In this document: positions 39,290 through 50,171 of the stretch, piece after piece
How positions within the stretch are numbered: position 1 is the stretch's first letter
Layout: every line of letters starts with the position of its first letter
Source of the DNA: Cylindrotheca closterium
Lineage: Eukaryota > Bacillariophyta > Bacillariophyceae > Bacillariales > Bacillariaceae
Assembly (NCBI GenBank): GCA_933822405.4
Contig: CAKOGP040000335.1
Coordinates: 1-64,000, forward strand
DNA length: 64,000 nt
Direction: 5' to 3'
Notes under the pieces: model-generated
Seen by the model: only the letters and a program-made list of their open reading frames with translations
What the model was told of the DNA's origin: nothing
Databases searched by the model: none
Made by a program: the position numbers and the translations under genes

Positions 39290-42200
39290 ATGGATCCGCA
39301 ATCAAACGAATCTGGTGGTCTTGATGTATTTGACGATAGCGATCATGATGAGATTTTTAATGATGACGACGATGATGATGTTGCGGTTGATCGAAACGCC
39401 GGGACCCCACTTGATATTTCAGACCTATTGAAAGCTGGTGCTAGTGCCATTGTTGCTCCCATGCAAAAAGTTATACACAAAGAAGACAGCAACAAAGCCT
39501 CAGCTTCAGATGACAACAATTCAGATAGCGATGAAGATGATACAGATAGTGATGAAGAGGAAACGACGAAGAAAAAGTCGGGTCACGGCAGCGATAGTGG
39601 TGAGGACTACACTGATGACGAAGATGAAGGGGAGGATGGCTACAAGCCTGGAGGCTATCACCGTGTCAAAGTTGGAGAGGTGTACAATCAGAGGTAAGTC
39701 ATTCAAGGTCTCTGCATTTCTCCCACGTTATGATGGGTAGAGCTCAAATGAATCCTATGAATTCTCTCCAGATATGTTGTCATTAAAAAGCTAGGATGGG
39801 GTCATTTTTCGACTGTCTGGATGGTAAAGGATAGAAGGGCTCCGCCTGGTAACAAGGAAATATTCTTTGCATTGAAGGTACAAAAGTCAGCGGAGCACTA
39901 CACTGAAGCGGCAATGGATGAAGTTGAATTGTTGGACTGTATTTCAAAAGAGCGAAAGGCTGTACAACAGCTGGCAAACAAGGGCGAAAAAGATTCTGAT
40001 GGGGTCGCGCAATCAGACGAAATCGAGTTTTCAAAATACACTGCAATTTTGCACGACTCTTTCTTTCACAACGGTCCGAATGGCAGGCATATGTGTATGG
40101 TGTTTTCTATGCTTGGATGCAACTTGCTTTCAGTGATCAAAGCGTACAACTATCGTGGTATTCCAATCACAGTTGTCAAGAATATGATTCGAGGCATTTG
40201 CAAAGGTCTGGACTTCCTTCACCGAAAGTGCCATATTATTCATACCGATTTAAAGCCCGAAAATGTCTTGCTGCAATTCGACCAAGGTGCTGATTCGTTG
40301 GCAGACTCCATGGGAGCTATGAACCTGGATGGAAATAGTCAAGATATGGCTGTTTCAATCAACGATTTGGAGAAGGAGCTTGAAAACGAAAACCTTACGC
40401 CGGAGGAGAGGAAGAAGATCCGAAGAAAACTCAAGAAGCGAAGACAAAAGGAGCGAAAGCGAACAGGAGCAGATTCTGGGGAATCTTCTGATGAGGGGCT
40501 TTCTGACGATTCTACTGATGATTCAGCGGTAGAAAATGTTGTAGACAATGAGTTCCTGAGTGACACAGAGATGTCGAATTACTTGTATGGAGCAGGATAC
40601 CCTACCGAGAACTTGGAATCGGGCAAAATAGCATCGAATGTCAAACGAAGGCTAAGTCACAGTGCATTTGTAACCACAAACTTTGGATCACGACATGAGG
40701 CTGCTGATGAAAAATTAATGGAAGTAATGCGTGAATCCGTAGGACTTCGGCAGCTTTCAGCACCCGAGATGTCCGCTGATTTGAAGAGTGCAGAAGGCAA
40801 CGGAGGTGTCGCTGAAGTTGCTTTCCTACTTCGTGCATTTACACCAGAGGAAGGCTTGGCGGAAGGCATTTCATCTGCCTTTGATGGAATAGGATGGGAG
40901 TTTGTAGACGAAGCATCTACAAGGGAATGGTAAGATCACCATCGAATGTTGCTCTTTGGTGCGTTTGGCGCTAACACTTCATTTTCAAAGGCGCTGCCGG
41001 CTGTCTATCCCATCAAGATCACGGATTCACCATGAGAAACCAACTGCCAGTTTCAAGATGTATCAATACAGTCGAAAGAACGGCAGTGAGGAAGATAGGC
41101 AAGTGTTCTCTGACCTCGCAGTTTTGATCGGCGCCAATCTGAGTGGCGATGGCGATCCTCTTGCGTCCACGAACCAAAATAGCAGAAAAGCGCTTCCATT
41201 TGCTATTTGTAAGGCACTCTTTCCTGCGAAGTCCACGTTTGCTGTTCTCAGTTTCTTGGAAAGTAGATTTCGTGGTGTTGTTTTCACAGCCTACAAGCGA
41301 GAAGATGGGAAACCCGCATTAGACAACATTTTGTTTGGCCCTGAAGCAACGAAGATATGTAAACATCCAATGACGATGAAAATGAAGAGTGCAGGCGAAG
41401 AGCAAAAACAAGCGAGCAGTATTGTAGGCTTCGATCTTCGTCTTGTCAAGGATTTTGCAGCTCTGCCTTCCCTTGGGAGGGACGGAAAGGCAGCATACGA
41501 CCTCCGAGGACCATCAATGGACCGAGTGGTTGATTGGTGGACCGCGCGGAATCCAATGAATGATCGAATTCGAGCCTGTACAGGGGTTGACCCACTGGCG
41601 GATGGTGCGCTTGGACTCGCAAGAGATGGTAATCATGGTTTCAATGGGAATGATTTCAAAGAAGGTGGCAAAAAAGCTGGAGGTGGTGCCGTGAATTCCG
41701 TAAATATGGGGTCTATTCCAAAGCCTTCTCCATCGAATCTTAAGGACAAGGATGCTCTCATGAAGAGCAAAGCTGTAATTGTCGATTTGGGAAATGCATG
41801 TTGGACACATCGGCACTTTAGTGAAGACATTCAGACCCGACAATATCGAGCACCGGAAGTCCTGATTGGTAGCAAGTACGTCAGGAGGATCCGTCAGTTG
41901 TTTCAATAGAGCTGAATATGTTTCCTTACACCTTGTTTTTTTTAAATTGCAGATATGATACTTCCGCCGACATCTGGTCATTGGGCTGTATGACTTTCGA
42001 GCTTCTCACAGGGGATCTTTTGTTTGATCCAAGGGCCGGGGATGACTATGATCGCGATGAAGATCATCTCGCGATGTTCCAGGAACTACTGGGTAAGATG
42101 CCAAAAAAACTTGCATTGGAAGGAAAGTACTCGAAGCAATTTTTTGACAAAAAAGGCAACTTGAAGCACATCAAGACACTTAAATTTTGGCCCGTTCAAG

Positions 42201-42340
42201 ACGTTTTGGTCGAAAAGTACCACTACTCAAAGGAGGATGCCCAATCTGTCGCTGACTTTATTACACCTTTGCTAGACTTTGATCCGAAATCGCGATCAAC
42301 CGCGTTGGATGCGCTGCGGAGTAAATGGCTAAACGAATAA
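39290..42340 (+). CDS. SRPK: SR-protein kinase (SRPK family)
   Basis: Four exons, 39290-39693, 39772-40929, 40991-41875 and 41953-42340; 944 residues. SRPKs phosphorylate arginine/serine-rich splicing factors. The N-terminal 130 residues are acidic (DDDDDDVAVDRN, ESGSDSDEDDTDSDEE-like runs) and end in GGYHRVKVGEVYNQRYVVI, a hallmark of SRPK. The kinase lobes carry KLGWGHFSTVWMVKD, ALKVQKS, IIHTDLKPENVLL (SRPK reads HTD instead of HRD) and VIVDLGNACW in place of DFG. TRQYRAPEVLIGSKYD and SADIWSLGCMTFELLTGDLLF follow. The spacer between lobes is about 470 residues, with basic and acidic runs, much longer than in human SRPK1, but in the same position. The RS-like protein at 3509-4138 is a plausible type of substrate. 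Confidence 0.92.
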
Positions 42341-42504
42341 CCATTCTCGATCAATTTTAAGCTTTGATGCAAGATGCAGCTGCTGATTAGTTCACCTAGA
42401 TTACTAATTCGATACCATGAATAAGTTAGTCGTCATTTCGTTCCTATAACTAGCTAATTGTCCGCCTATTAGAATGAGAATTTTCAGCTAGGTTAAAACT
42501 TGAT

Positions 42505-43906
42505 TCACAGCTTGTCGCGATGCAAGATTGCACTTCCGTGCTCTTCAAATTCTGCCCGTGACACCCACATAGATTTGAAGGTGGCAAGACTGGCCAGAAT
42601 GGATCCTCCCACAAAAGTGGAGTTCATACGCTCTGGGGGTGCTGAGATTCTTATTTTTGTGTGCGCTGGGGATCGCGAACGGACTTCATGCAACATCCGG
42701 TCTCCAAATCCTGGGCACAGTGTCGATCCACCGGCCAAGACCACCTGAGAAAAGAGAGTTGATCTCAGATCAATATCGCTCTTCATAATTGAATTCACCA
42801 AGATATCAGCAGCACCTGGCTCCTCTGATCCAAACAAAGAGGGATCAAACAAAACATTAGGAGCTTGGAAGCGCTCGGTGGACAGATTGACAGTCTGTCC
42901 ATCTGGCAAAGTGTATTGCGTTTTTGAATCTTTCTCGGCCGAATCGTCAGCCATAGCTGTGCGCGTCAAATAACATGTTTCTTCCTTCATTCTTTTCACA
43001 AGATCCAGCTCAGCTGTGGTCGTGAACGATAGCCCAGACCTACGAAGAAGCAACTGCATCTGTCGAGTGACATCACGCCCTGCCACATCACTTCGAGTAA
43101 CCGAATGTGGAAGTGCAAAACCTTCATAAACTGGGACAGCGTGAGTGACTCCCTCTCCGACATCCAAAACAACCCCCGTGGTTCTTCCCGAAGCGTATAA
43201 ACTCAAGACAGAAGGAGGAGCAAAAAATAAAGCTGGCGCTCGGAATGTTTCGAAGAAAATCTCAGCGACCTTGTCACGATTTTGACGAGGGTTGAGTGGG
43301 GCTTCTGTGAGCAGTGCTGGGTGGTCCTCCATTCTAACATTCAGATTTGGTTTCGAATAGAGATGCTAATGTGCAACCGCAAAGCAAGTTGAGCTGAGTA
43401 CCGAAAGGGGAAAGTTCAGAGTTTCCAGTCACTCTTACCTCCCATATGCTCTCCATCGCGTCCCAACCGCCGTCAACAACAGCGCCCTTATCCATGGGAT
43501 ACTCAAGGAAGAAAGATCCGCGATGCTCGTCTAGTTTTTTCCCTACGAAAATAGATGATGGTCCAGACAGACTTTGCTCTGTTTCCAAAGCACCGCCAGG
43601 CATGATTCTCATGTGCTTTGTCCTGCCAACTTTGGTGCCAATGACCACCTGAGCAATTCAATTCACAAAAAGTGATCAGAAACAAACTTCAAAGTCATGA
43701 AAAAACATTACATCCCAAGGTTTAAAATCTCGAAATTTTTTGCTACAAAAGCGTAGTCGCAAAATTGCTTTTCAACTCACTTTTGGTTTGGAGCTTCCTG
43801 CAAAACCTGCCTTCAACGAAGAGGTACCATTGTCAATAACGACAGGTTGATTCAAAAGAAGCGAGCTACCAGACTCTCCTTCAACTGGTGTTTCTTCAGA
43901 CGCCAT
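42505..43906 (-). CDS. ARP1: Actin-related protein 1 (Arp1, centractin-like)
   Basis: Three exons, 43781-43906, 43439-43648 and 42505-43365; 398 residues. Arp1 forms the short filament of dynactin, the cofactor of cytoplasmic dynein. The actin fold is intact: PVVIDNGTSSLKAGFAG (phosphate loop 1), GRTTGVVLDVGEGVTHAVPV (phosphate loop 2), and VLAGGSTLCPGFGDRML with SAPPERMNSTFVGGSILASL. Exon 3 starts HLYSKPNLNVRMEDHPALLTE, matching the Arp1 order. VVLAGGSTL and FVGGSILASLATFKSMWVS favour Arp1 over Arp2 or conventional actin, as does the tail (ILHRDKL). Conventional actin is 375 residues. I would test phylogenetically whether it is true Arp1; the dynactin context in diatoms is not settled by this window. 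Confidence 0.82.
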
Positions 43907-43917
43907 TCTTTAACTGT

Positions 43918-44100
43918 TTTTTAAAACTTTGTAGTCTAGAGAAAGCTACGCTATTGGATGAAGTGCAGTTTATGCTAGGCAACGATGGGTTGGGCCTTGA
44001 TGCATTGGACAGACTATCGGCCATGTCCAGAGACCAAATCGTTCATTTCGTCCGCTACGTACAACTCTACAGTGCGAGCAAGCCGGCGAAGCTTGCTTAG
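43918..44100 (+). CDS. Possible 3' exon or micro-protein opposite the Arp1 5' end
   Basis: After a TTTTTTAAAACTTTGTAG sequence that looks like an intron 3' end, an open frame encodes a short helical stretch (LLDEVQFMLGNDGLGLDALD, then SRDQIVHFVRYVQLYSASK) and stops at 44100. There is no ATG near its beginning, only one at about 43971. If real, its upstream exon would have to lie antisense to Arp1. The amphipathic pattern is suggestive, but nothing else supports it. Confidence 0.25.
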   Translation, partial: FLKLCSLEKATLLDEVQFMLGNDGLGLDALDRLSAMSRDQIVHFVRYVQLYSASKPAKLA

Positions 44101-44244
44101 CTTCCGCAAAGATCGAAAGGTCGACCAATTGGAATAATCAATTTGATGATTTTCGTACTTCAAAATAATAGGACTAGCTGCTCTGCAATATATTTTAGTG
44201 TACTCGTATTAGTGTAATAGTATATTATAAACCAATGTTATTAT

Positions 44245-45834
44245 TTAGTCATCGTCAAAAGCACTCAAATCGAGACCAGCAAGATGTGAAACTTCAAAGA
44301 GTGAAAAAGATGGATCATTTTCGTTTTGATCTTGCGATAAAGAAGAGCACAATCCAAACCTGCTTTGCGGCACCATTTCGTCCGACTTCTGGGGCTGGGG
44401 ACGCGTAGTACTCGATCTTCTTTCCTCCTCTTTATGCCTCGATCCTTCACTTGACAATGATATATTCTTTGCTTGGATACTCTGAGGATGTGCCAAGTTG
44501 TTTGCAAAAGTGTCGCTATCGTCCTCATTGTCGTCGAATAACTCAAGCACTTCATCCGTTTGCACATTGTCCCACAAACAACTTGCTAATGAATTGGAAA
44601 TTCTGTGCGGTCCTCCTTCTGCCTGTGTGGGGCTCTGAAGAGAAGGTTTGCTCCGCTTTCTCCGATTCTTGGCATGTTGGTGCAATTTTTCATCATGGCG
44701 TTTGTTGTGTCTATTGTTCTTGTCTGTCAGAGTTGTGCCGGACTTTTGCTCATTGAAAGATTGCGCTTCTGTTTCTTCTTTCTCTAGAAAGGGAACGCTT
44801 GGACAATTTGTAGTAGTGTCCACAAGCGCATTTTGTTCACTCGGTCGGCACGAGACATCTTGTGATGACGACTTTGCAGTCGACTGTTCAGTTCCTATCA
44901 GTGGAAGAGAGTTGTTTTTGGTCTTCAGATTCTTTTCTTCTCCCTTTTTTGTAGCATGAGAGAAGAAGAAGAATCTTTGATCGCATGTACCCCCAGCGAT
45001 ACCATTATCTTTGGTTGCTTGGTCACTGTCGCCAGTCTCATGGACATCTTCCTCGTGGAGACCATCGTGAACGCTATCGACGTCATTATCAATTTCGAAA
45101 ATATGCTGTGATATGGCTTTCTTTCTCTCCATATGCTGCAAAAAGTCCATATCTTTGGCATCCTCTGGAGTCCATACTTTTGTTATATGTTTCCCTCCAA
45201 TTAAAAGGATCCTTTCGAGTTTTTCGTCATCTTCATTCATCTGCACCATCATACCTATTTCTTGCAGCATCCAAACGACACCAGTTCTAATGGTAGAGGC
45301 CTCTTGTTGCTTCCGCATCTGTTCTTGTACATACCGAGGCTCAACCCATGCACGGACACTCAATCCTGTCTCATCATAAAGTTCGACAGTACAAATGCTG
45401 TGTAGGTTGTGTGATTCAATAGAGTTGACCAGAAGAAGCAAGTGAAATCCTGGTGGAATAGCAAAGTCGTGGTCACCTCGAAGAACCTCTCTAAGCAAGA
45501 TAAAGTCAGGGGGCAGGTGTGGACGCAACTCATCGTATTTTTGTTTTGGATCACCATTCCACGAAGATAGATACGGTGTATTGAGTTTCAGATCCTCTTG
45601 GACGTTGCTCCACACAGGCGAAAAGGAACTATCCCTGCCCCCCTTATGGTTGTTTGATTTGTCAGAATGACTTGCATTGTCACTAGAATCTCCTTTGGAT
45701 GATCGTTGTTCGGCATTTACGGTCGTGACACTTCCCTGATTTTTCGAATGAAGCTGCTGCTGTTGGGTTCGAAACCAGATTCCGACGGGCCCTGGCGGTA
45801 CATGTCGTTTTCGGTGACTGCGTGATTTGCTCAT
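44245..45834 (-). CDS. HROB-like OB-fold recombination factor
   Basis: Single exon, 529 residues. HROB (also called MCM8IP) recruits and activates the MCM8-MCM9 helicase in homologous recombination. Near the N-terminus is RHVPPGPVGIWFRTQ, like the conserved PGPAG motif of that family. The OB-fold domain spans about residues 130-235: a strand LLLLVNSIESHNLHSIC, TVELYDETGLSVRAWVEP, then GVVWMLQEIGMMVQMN and ILLIGGKHITKVWTPEDA, following the HROB pattern. The C-terminal half is low-complexity and charged. Identification is by remembered domain layout, so other OB-fold DUF4539 proteins are possible. Its presence would imply an MCM8/MCM9 pathway in this organism. Confidence 0.7.
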   Translation of the reverse strand: MSKSRSHRKRHVPPGPVGIWFRTQQQQLHSKNQGSVTTVNAEQRSSKGDSSDNASHSDKSNNHKGGRDSSFSPVWSNVQEDLKLNTPYLSSWNGDPKQKYDELRPHLPPDFILLREVLRGDHDFAIPPGFHLLLLVNSIESHNLHSICTVELYDETGLSVRAWVEPRYVQEQMRKQQEASTIRTGVVWMLQEIGMMVQMNEDDEKLERILLIGGKHITKVWTPEDAKDMDFLQHMERKKAISQHIFEIDNDVDSVHDGLHEEDVHETGDSDQATKDNGIAGGTCDQRFFFFSHATKKGEEKNLKTKNNSLPLIGTEQSTAKSSSQDVSCRPSEQNALVDTTTNCPSVPFLEKEETEAQSFNEQKSGTTLTDKNNRHNKRHDEKLHQHAKNRRKRSKPSLQSPTQAEGGPHRISNSLASCLWDNVQTDEVLELFDDNEDDSDTFANNLAHPQSIQAKNISLSSEGSRHKEEERRSSTTRPQPQKSDEMVPQSRFGLCSSLSQDQNENDPSFSLFEVSHLAGLDLSAFDDD

Positions 45835-46066
45835 TGCAGACTTTAAAAGGGAGTTGGTTTGTTGGAATGATGCGTCTTGCTCATTCTCACCGTCATCACT
45901 GCTGTTGAAAGTATTTTAGCGCGAACTGCGAGCGAGTCAAGTTAGTCGCGTTCGTCGAGAATATCATTCTTCGTTCGTCGTTCATGACGATTTTAGTGAT
46001 TCATTCATTCAATATTTCGTCGTTGGGCCAACCTCTCAAGCGGGAAAATTAACATCTTGGAAACCA

Positions 46067-47357
46067 ATGATGTGCAGCATACTGCCCTGCATCTTATGTT
46101 GCTTTCTCGTTCTTGTGGAGGTCGTCTCTTTCTCGGCTCCTAATATTTCGCCTGCCACGAATTGCAAGAATGAATTTTTTTCCTGGAAACAGCAACAGAT
46201 CCGGTATCAACAAGCTGGTCCAAAGTCCGGTCCACCAGTACTCTTGGTTCATGGTCTCTTTGTAAATAGCGATCACTGGAGAAAGACGATTAAAGGTTTG
46301 TCAGAGGCTGGGTGTCATGTTTTTGCCATTGACTTGTTGGGGTATGGGTATTCTAGCAAGCCAAAAATTGGTTCGACAGAGGCAGAAGCTGTGAATGGAG
46401 AGACAAATCGGCCGGACGTTGAGAAAAATGTAGCTTTAGGTTCGTCGGATGGACGATCAACACGGATCAAAGACATCGACCTCAAGCATCCTACAAAAAG
46501 CCCGTTTAACTTTTACACGTGGAGCTCTTTGATTACAGATTTCACGAAGGAAGTGATTGCAAAGAATGGAGTTTGTTTGGTTGCAAATTCAATTGGAAGC
46601 ATAAGTGTGCTGCAGGTAAGGATTACTTTTATGTGCAGTGTTCAGTGTTTGGTACGTCATCAACGGGAACAATGCGGCAGGACGAATACAGCCTCCACTT
46701 AGAAATGACGACAGACTTTGGTTGAACTTGCTGTATTCGTGTGTAGTCTAACCTGTATGAATTGTACACTGTATGATATTACAGGCAATAATTGACAATC
46801 CCTCCCTTTACTGTGGTGCTTGTCTGGTAACGCCAAATTTTCGAGAGCTACACAGAGCCGAACTTCCACTATCGAATCTTGCTATGCCTCTTATCCAGAG
46901 AGTACAAAAGTTGCTGAGAGAAAACGGGCAGGGCCTATTCGATGCGCTCGCAACTCCAAGCACTGTGAAACAGATTCTCAAGCAACCATATAAGGTGCAG
47001 GATGCCATAGATGATACGTTGGTTAAGGTACTGCTTGACCCACTGTTGATTGAAGGTGCCAGCGATATCGTTTTCGACACCTTGTCCTACAGTGCAGGAC
47101 CACTTCCCGAGCAGCAACTTTCACAGTTTCCAGAGGACAAACCAGTTTGGATCTGCTACGGAAAGGACGACCCATGGACCCCGTCTGCACGTGTAGAAGC
47201 TCTCATTTCAAAGCCATGCGTAAACAAAGTTGTCGGGTGGGATGGTGTTGGCCACTGCCCACATGACGAGGCACCAGAACTTGTGAACCCCTTCATTCTC
47301 GAATTCATGGCAGAAATTGGGGCAGTCTCAGGGTTTCAAGCTACTGTCTGTGTTTGA
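46067..47357 (+). CDS. Plastid-targeted alpha/beta hydrolase
   Basis: Two exons, 46067-46615 and 46785-47357; 373 residues. The signal peptide ends in VVSFSAPNI, compatible with an ASAF motif (S-F-S-A), so plastid import is likely. The hydrolase fold is clear: VLLVHGLFVNSDHW, FAIDLLGYGYSSKP, the nucleophile elbow VANSIGSISVLQ (GxSxG variant, NSIGS, with the serine at the usual place), the C-terminal acid in CYGKDDPWTP and histidine in GVGHCPHDEAPELV. Plastid relatives act as chlorophyll dephytylases or pheophytinases (family level inference). Length fits. The substrate is not determined. Confidence 0.82.
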
Positions 47358-47443
47358 CGGAGTGCTCTCGATATTTGGAAACGATCAATACGTTATGAGG
47401 CTACAAATCGTTGCATCCCCAAGGAGTACTAGCTTCGTAGCAT

Positions 47444-48178
47444 CTAAAGAAAAAAAAGTCGGGCCATTGCACCCCCTGCGCTTTGCAGATATGCCGGACT
47501 TCGATCGGCCATATGTTCAATACTCACGAGTCTTGCATTTCGTTGTTTGTATAGATTGCACTCCTTTGACATACCTTGAAGCAAAAACTCTACAGACAGC
47601 GCTTTCCATCCAGCCGTTCCATCCAAATAGGTTCCCTCGCCTACCACAGAATGACCACTTCGCGGAATCCCGGTGGCAATGGCTTGCACTGCTTCAAAGG
47701 AAGCTTGGTCGTTTTGTTGAAGCCTTGAAAGCTCCTCACTGTGAATGTTTCCACGGATGGCAGAATCTACCCAATCACAAAGGCCGTTCAAGGATGCCAC
47801 TGCCTGTGGCTGCTCTCCGTTTTCGCCCGCCTCTTTCAACGCAATTTCGACCAAAGGCAAACAAATGTCTTCTAGAGAGTATTGGTCGTGGAAAGATCTT
47901 GCAGCAAACAAGATGTTTCGATGCCGAAAAATTGAAGCGAACTTGACAGACGGATCTGCAGAGATGTCGCTCAGGGTTTTCTCTGGAGGAAGAAGAATGT
48001 ACTCTGTGGAACCATTTTCTCTATTTTCTACGTCATGAATCGTAAAATTCTCTAGAACGAAGGCCAAATCAGGAAGGTCTCTTTGGGAAGATGAAGAACT
48101 CCGAGAACTTATTTGGGACAGGATCGCATGGCTCGAATGAACAATCCTCGTTCCGGTTCTAGATACAAGGGCAAACAT
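47444..48178 (-). CDS. Mitochondrial-type protein, unknown
   Basis: Single exon, 244 residues. The N-terminal 30 residues are serine- and arginine-rich with alternating hydrophobics (SRTGTRIVHSSHAILSQI), a plausible mitochondrial presequence. The body is predicted alpha/beta: VLENFTIHDVENRENGSTEY and LLPPEKTLSDIS, then helices with FHDQYSLEDICLPLVEIALK and SLNGLCDWVDSAIRGN, a glycine segment SVVGEGTYLDGTAG, and a tail NARLVSIEHMADRSPAYLQS. I recognise no family. It converges on the hydrolase gene, 86 bp away. Confidence 0.6.
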   Translation of the reverse strand: MFALVSRTGTRIVHSSHAILSQISSRSSSSSQRDLPDLAFVLENFTIHDVENRENGSTEYILLPPEKTLSDISADPSVKFASIFRHRNILFAARSFHDQYSLEDICLPLVEIALKEAGENGEQPQAVASLNGLCDWVDSAIRGNIHSEELSRLQQNDQASFEAVQAIATGIPRSGHSVVGEGTYLDGTAGWKALSVEFLLQGMSKECNLYKQRNARLVSIEHMADRSPAYLQSAGGAMARLFFL

Positions 48179-48686
48179 TTTGGTGCTACCAAAAAGAAAG
48201 ACAAAACTCTATCTTTCTGTCAGTATACTTGCACACAAGTTCGATATGACTTCGTGGTTGCTTATCGTGCAAGCGAAGATAATTTAAAAAATACCGACGT
48301 ACACGGACGTACCGGTACACGTACCATATAATATCCTGTAACCTCCAGTCAGTATGCAGTACGTGTACTCGTACCAGTACCTACCGGTATTAATACCAGG
48401 TACCGGTACTCGTACCGTACCGGGTACAGCAGTCTTGCATCAAAATTAACCTAATATGATACAATAAATACTGTAGGTGAAATAATAATATCACGCCTAT
48501 GGTACCCTGGTAGTTTTGCACATGAAGCGATATTACGAATAGCAGAATATTGTTTAACGGATGTATTAATACTTGTAGTTTGTAGTCTACAGCTTTACCT
48601 CATCATTTTCTAGAATCTGGGTCGAATTCGCTTTCCACTATTCGTGCCAAATGGAATCAATCAAGTGATATGCAAAAATCCACCCA
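48179..48686. other. Intergenic region dense in GTACC/TACCGG words
   Basis: No gene is seen. The middle 130 bp (about 48297-48425) is a chain of ACGTACCGGTACACGTACC and TACCGGTATTAATACCAGG-like near-palindromes. The remainder is AT-rich. Confidence 0.5.
48297..48425. repeat. Palindromic GTACCGG array
   Basis: More than ten overlapping GTAC tetramers within 130 bp, many in the context (G)GTACCGGTAC. This is the densest of at least seven such intergenic clusters in the window. Confidence 0.7.
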
Positions 48687-49820
48687 CTAGTCATCCTTGT
48701 TAGCTGTGACATTCGGCTTCACTACCAAACCTCGAGCCGTAAGTTCTTTTTCCCACTCGTTTTCCTCATGTATGTCACTTTCGTGAATGTTTCCATGACT
48801 CTCAACAGCGAACTGACCAGCCGTCGGCAGAAGACCCATTGCTCTAGCACGCTTGATGAGTTTCGCAATTTTTCGCTGATCCTTTGCTCCAAGGCGAGAT
48901 TGCACACGATTCATAATTTGACCCGTCGGAGTGATGTATCTCCTCAGAAGTGGCAAGTTGTTATGGTGCAGAAGCTGTCTCGGGATCTTCTTGGCGTTTC
49001 GACGATTCACCAACCGAGTCGGCGTTAAATCACTTGGCAAAAGGTCAGAAAATGGGTCATCATCCTTTGAATCGTCCATGAAGCGGATTGCACTAGAAGA
49101 CATCCATTTAGTGTTCAAGTATTCATCATCGGCGTATCCTAGAAGCTCAGCATCATCCTTCGATACCGATTCGACAGGAATGTCGTCCTCGTCTATTTCT
49201 ACATTGTGCTCATCATTCATATATTTTTGGAAGACCTTGAACTCTGCAGGACTTAACGGCTTCGAGAAACCACTTGGATCGGCATATGCCGTTTCACCAT
49301 CTTCGAGTCTGCCAACAACAGATTGTGCCTCAACACTTCTTCCAAGGACATTGAGTCCTGCGTTGTCTTCGCGGATCCGACTGGCTAGCTGCGACAGTTT
49401 TGTATTACCAGTCCCCTCCTCTTCTTCAGAGTCGACATCCCAGTCTCTTAACAGGTTTTCCAGAAGATACTCTTGCTCTTGCACTGTATCCATCTTCAGA
49501 AGCTTTCGTTCTCTTTCACCTAATTCGGTCTCTTTCTCCCCAGTAAATTTTCCTGTCATGGAATCACGCTTATATTTGGGAGGCATGGATGGTCCCAGCT
49601 TTCCGTGATCTGTGCCATCATCAAAATCAACTCCAAATGGGTCATCATGAAAATCATCACTATTGTTGCGATTGTCGTTTCCGCCATCAGTGCTGAGTAC
49701 GCGGGCTGCAACGGACGATTTTATGCAGTGCCTCTGTCCTCTTCTATTGCAGCCAAGTCGATAAGTAGCAGGCTCCACAACTCTGGAAAGAGGAAGCAAC
49801 AGCCGTCGGAATGCAGACAT
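48687..49820 (-). CDS. Mitochondrial ribosomal protein bS18 with a long N-terminal extension
   Basis: Single exon, 377 residues. The S18 domain is only the C-terminal 90 residues: LLRRYITPTGQIMNRVQSRL, followed by GAKDQRKIAKLIKRARAMGL, which is the S18 core that binds the platform of the small subunit. The first 40 residues (FRRLLLPLSRVVEPATYRLG) form a mitochondrial presequence. Residues 45-270 are an acidic, disordered extension with short hydrophobic segments. Bacterial S18 is about 75 residues; organellar forms are often longer, but this extension is unusual. It may hold an additional conserved mitoribosome segment or simply reflect protist drift. Confidence 0.85.
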   Translation of the reverse strand: MSAFRRLLLPLSRVVEPATYRLGCNRRGQRHCIKSSVAARVLSTDGGNDNRNNSDDFHDDPFGVDFDDGTDHGKLGPSMPPKYKRDSMTGKFTGEKETELGERERKLLKMDTVQEQEYLLENLLRDWDVDSEEEEGTGNTKLSQLASRIREDNAGLNVLGRSVEAQSVVGRLEDGETAYADPSGFSKPLSPAEFKVFQKYMNDEHNVEIDEDDIPVESVSKDDAELLGYADDEYLNTKWMSSSAIRFMDDSKDDDPFSDLLPSDLTPTRLVNRRNAKKIPRQLLHHNNLPLLRRYITPTGQIMNRVQSRLGAKDQRKIAKLIKRARAMGLLPTAGQFAVESHGNIHESDIHEENEWEKELTARGLVVKPNVTANKDD

Positions 49821-50171
49821 TTTAGGATGCTTGATGCGGTGCGAGTACGTTCATTTATTAATATTTGCCTTTCCTACCACAAAAACCAAAATCAGTGATG
49901 ACCGCGCAAACATTTCGCGCGGCTAACCCTGTCGTCAATAGGAAGGAAGTTGAAGCACAAACGGTCTCTTTGCAGCAGCCCAAAGCTTCAATGCTCCGTA
50001 CCAAGAAGATCAAACAGTCTGCTTTGGGACGAATGTTCTTCGTTTCATTTATTTGGGATTGCTTTAAAAATTCTTTCTATCATACTACCAATTTATAAAC
50101 ATAATTGAAGCAATCAACAATACGAAGAGAGACAGTACCCTTCCTGCTCGTTTTCAAAGGCCACTGGACTG

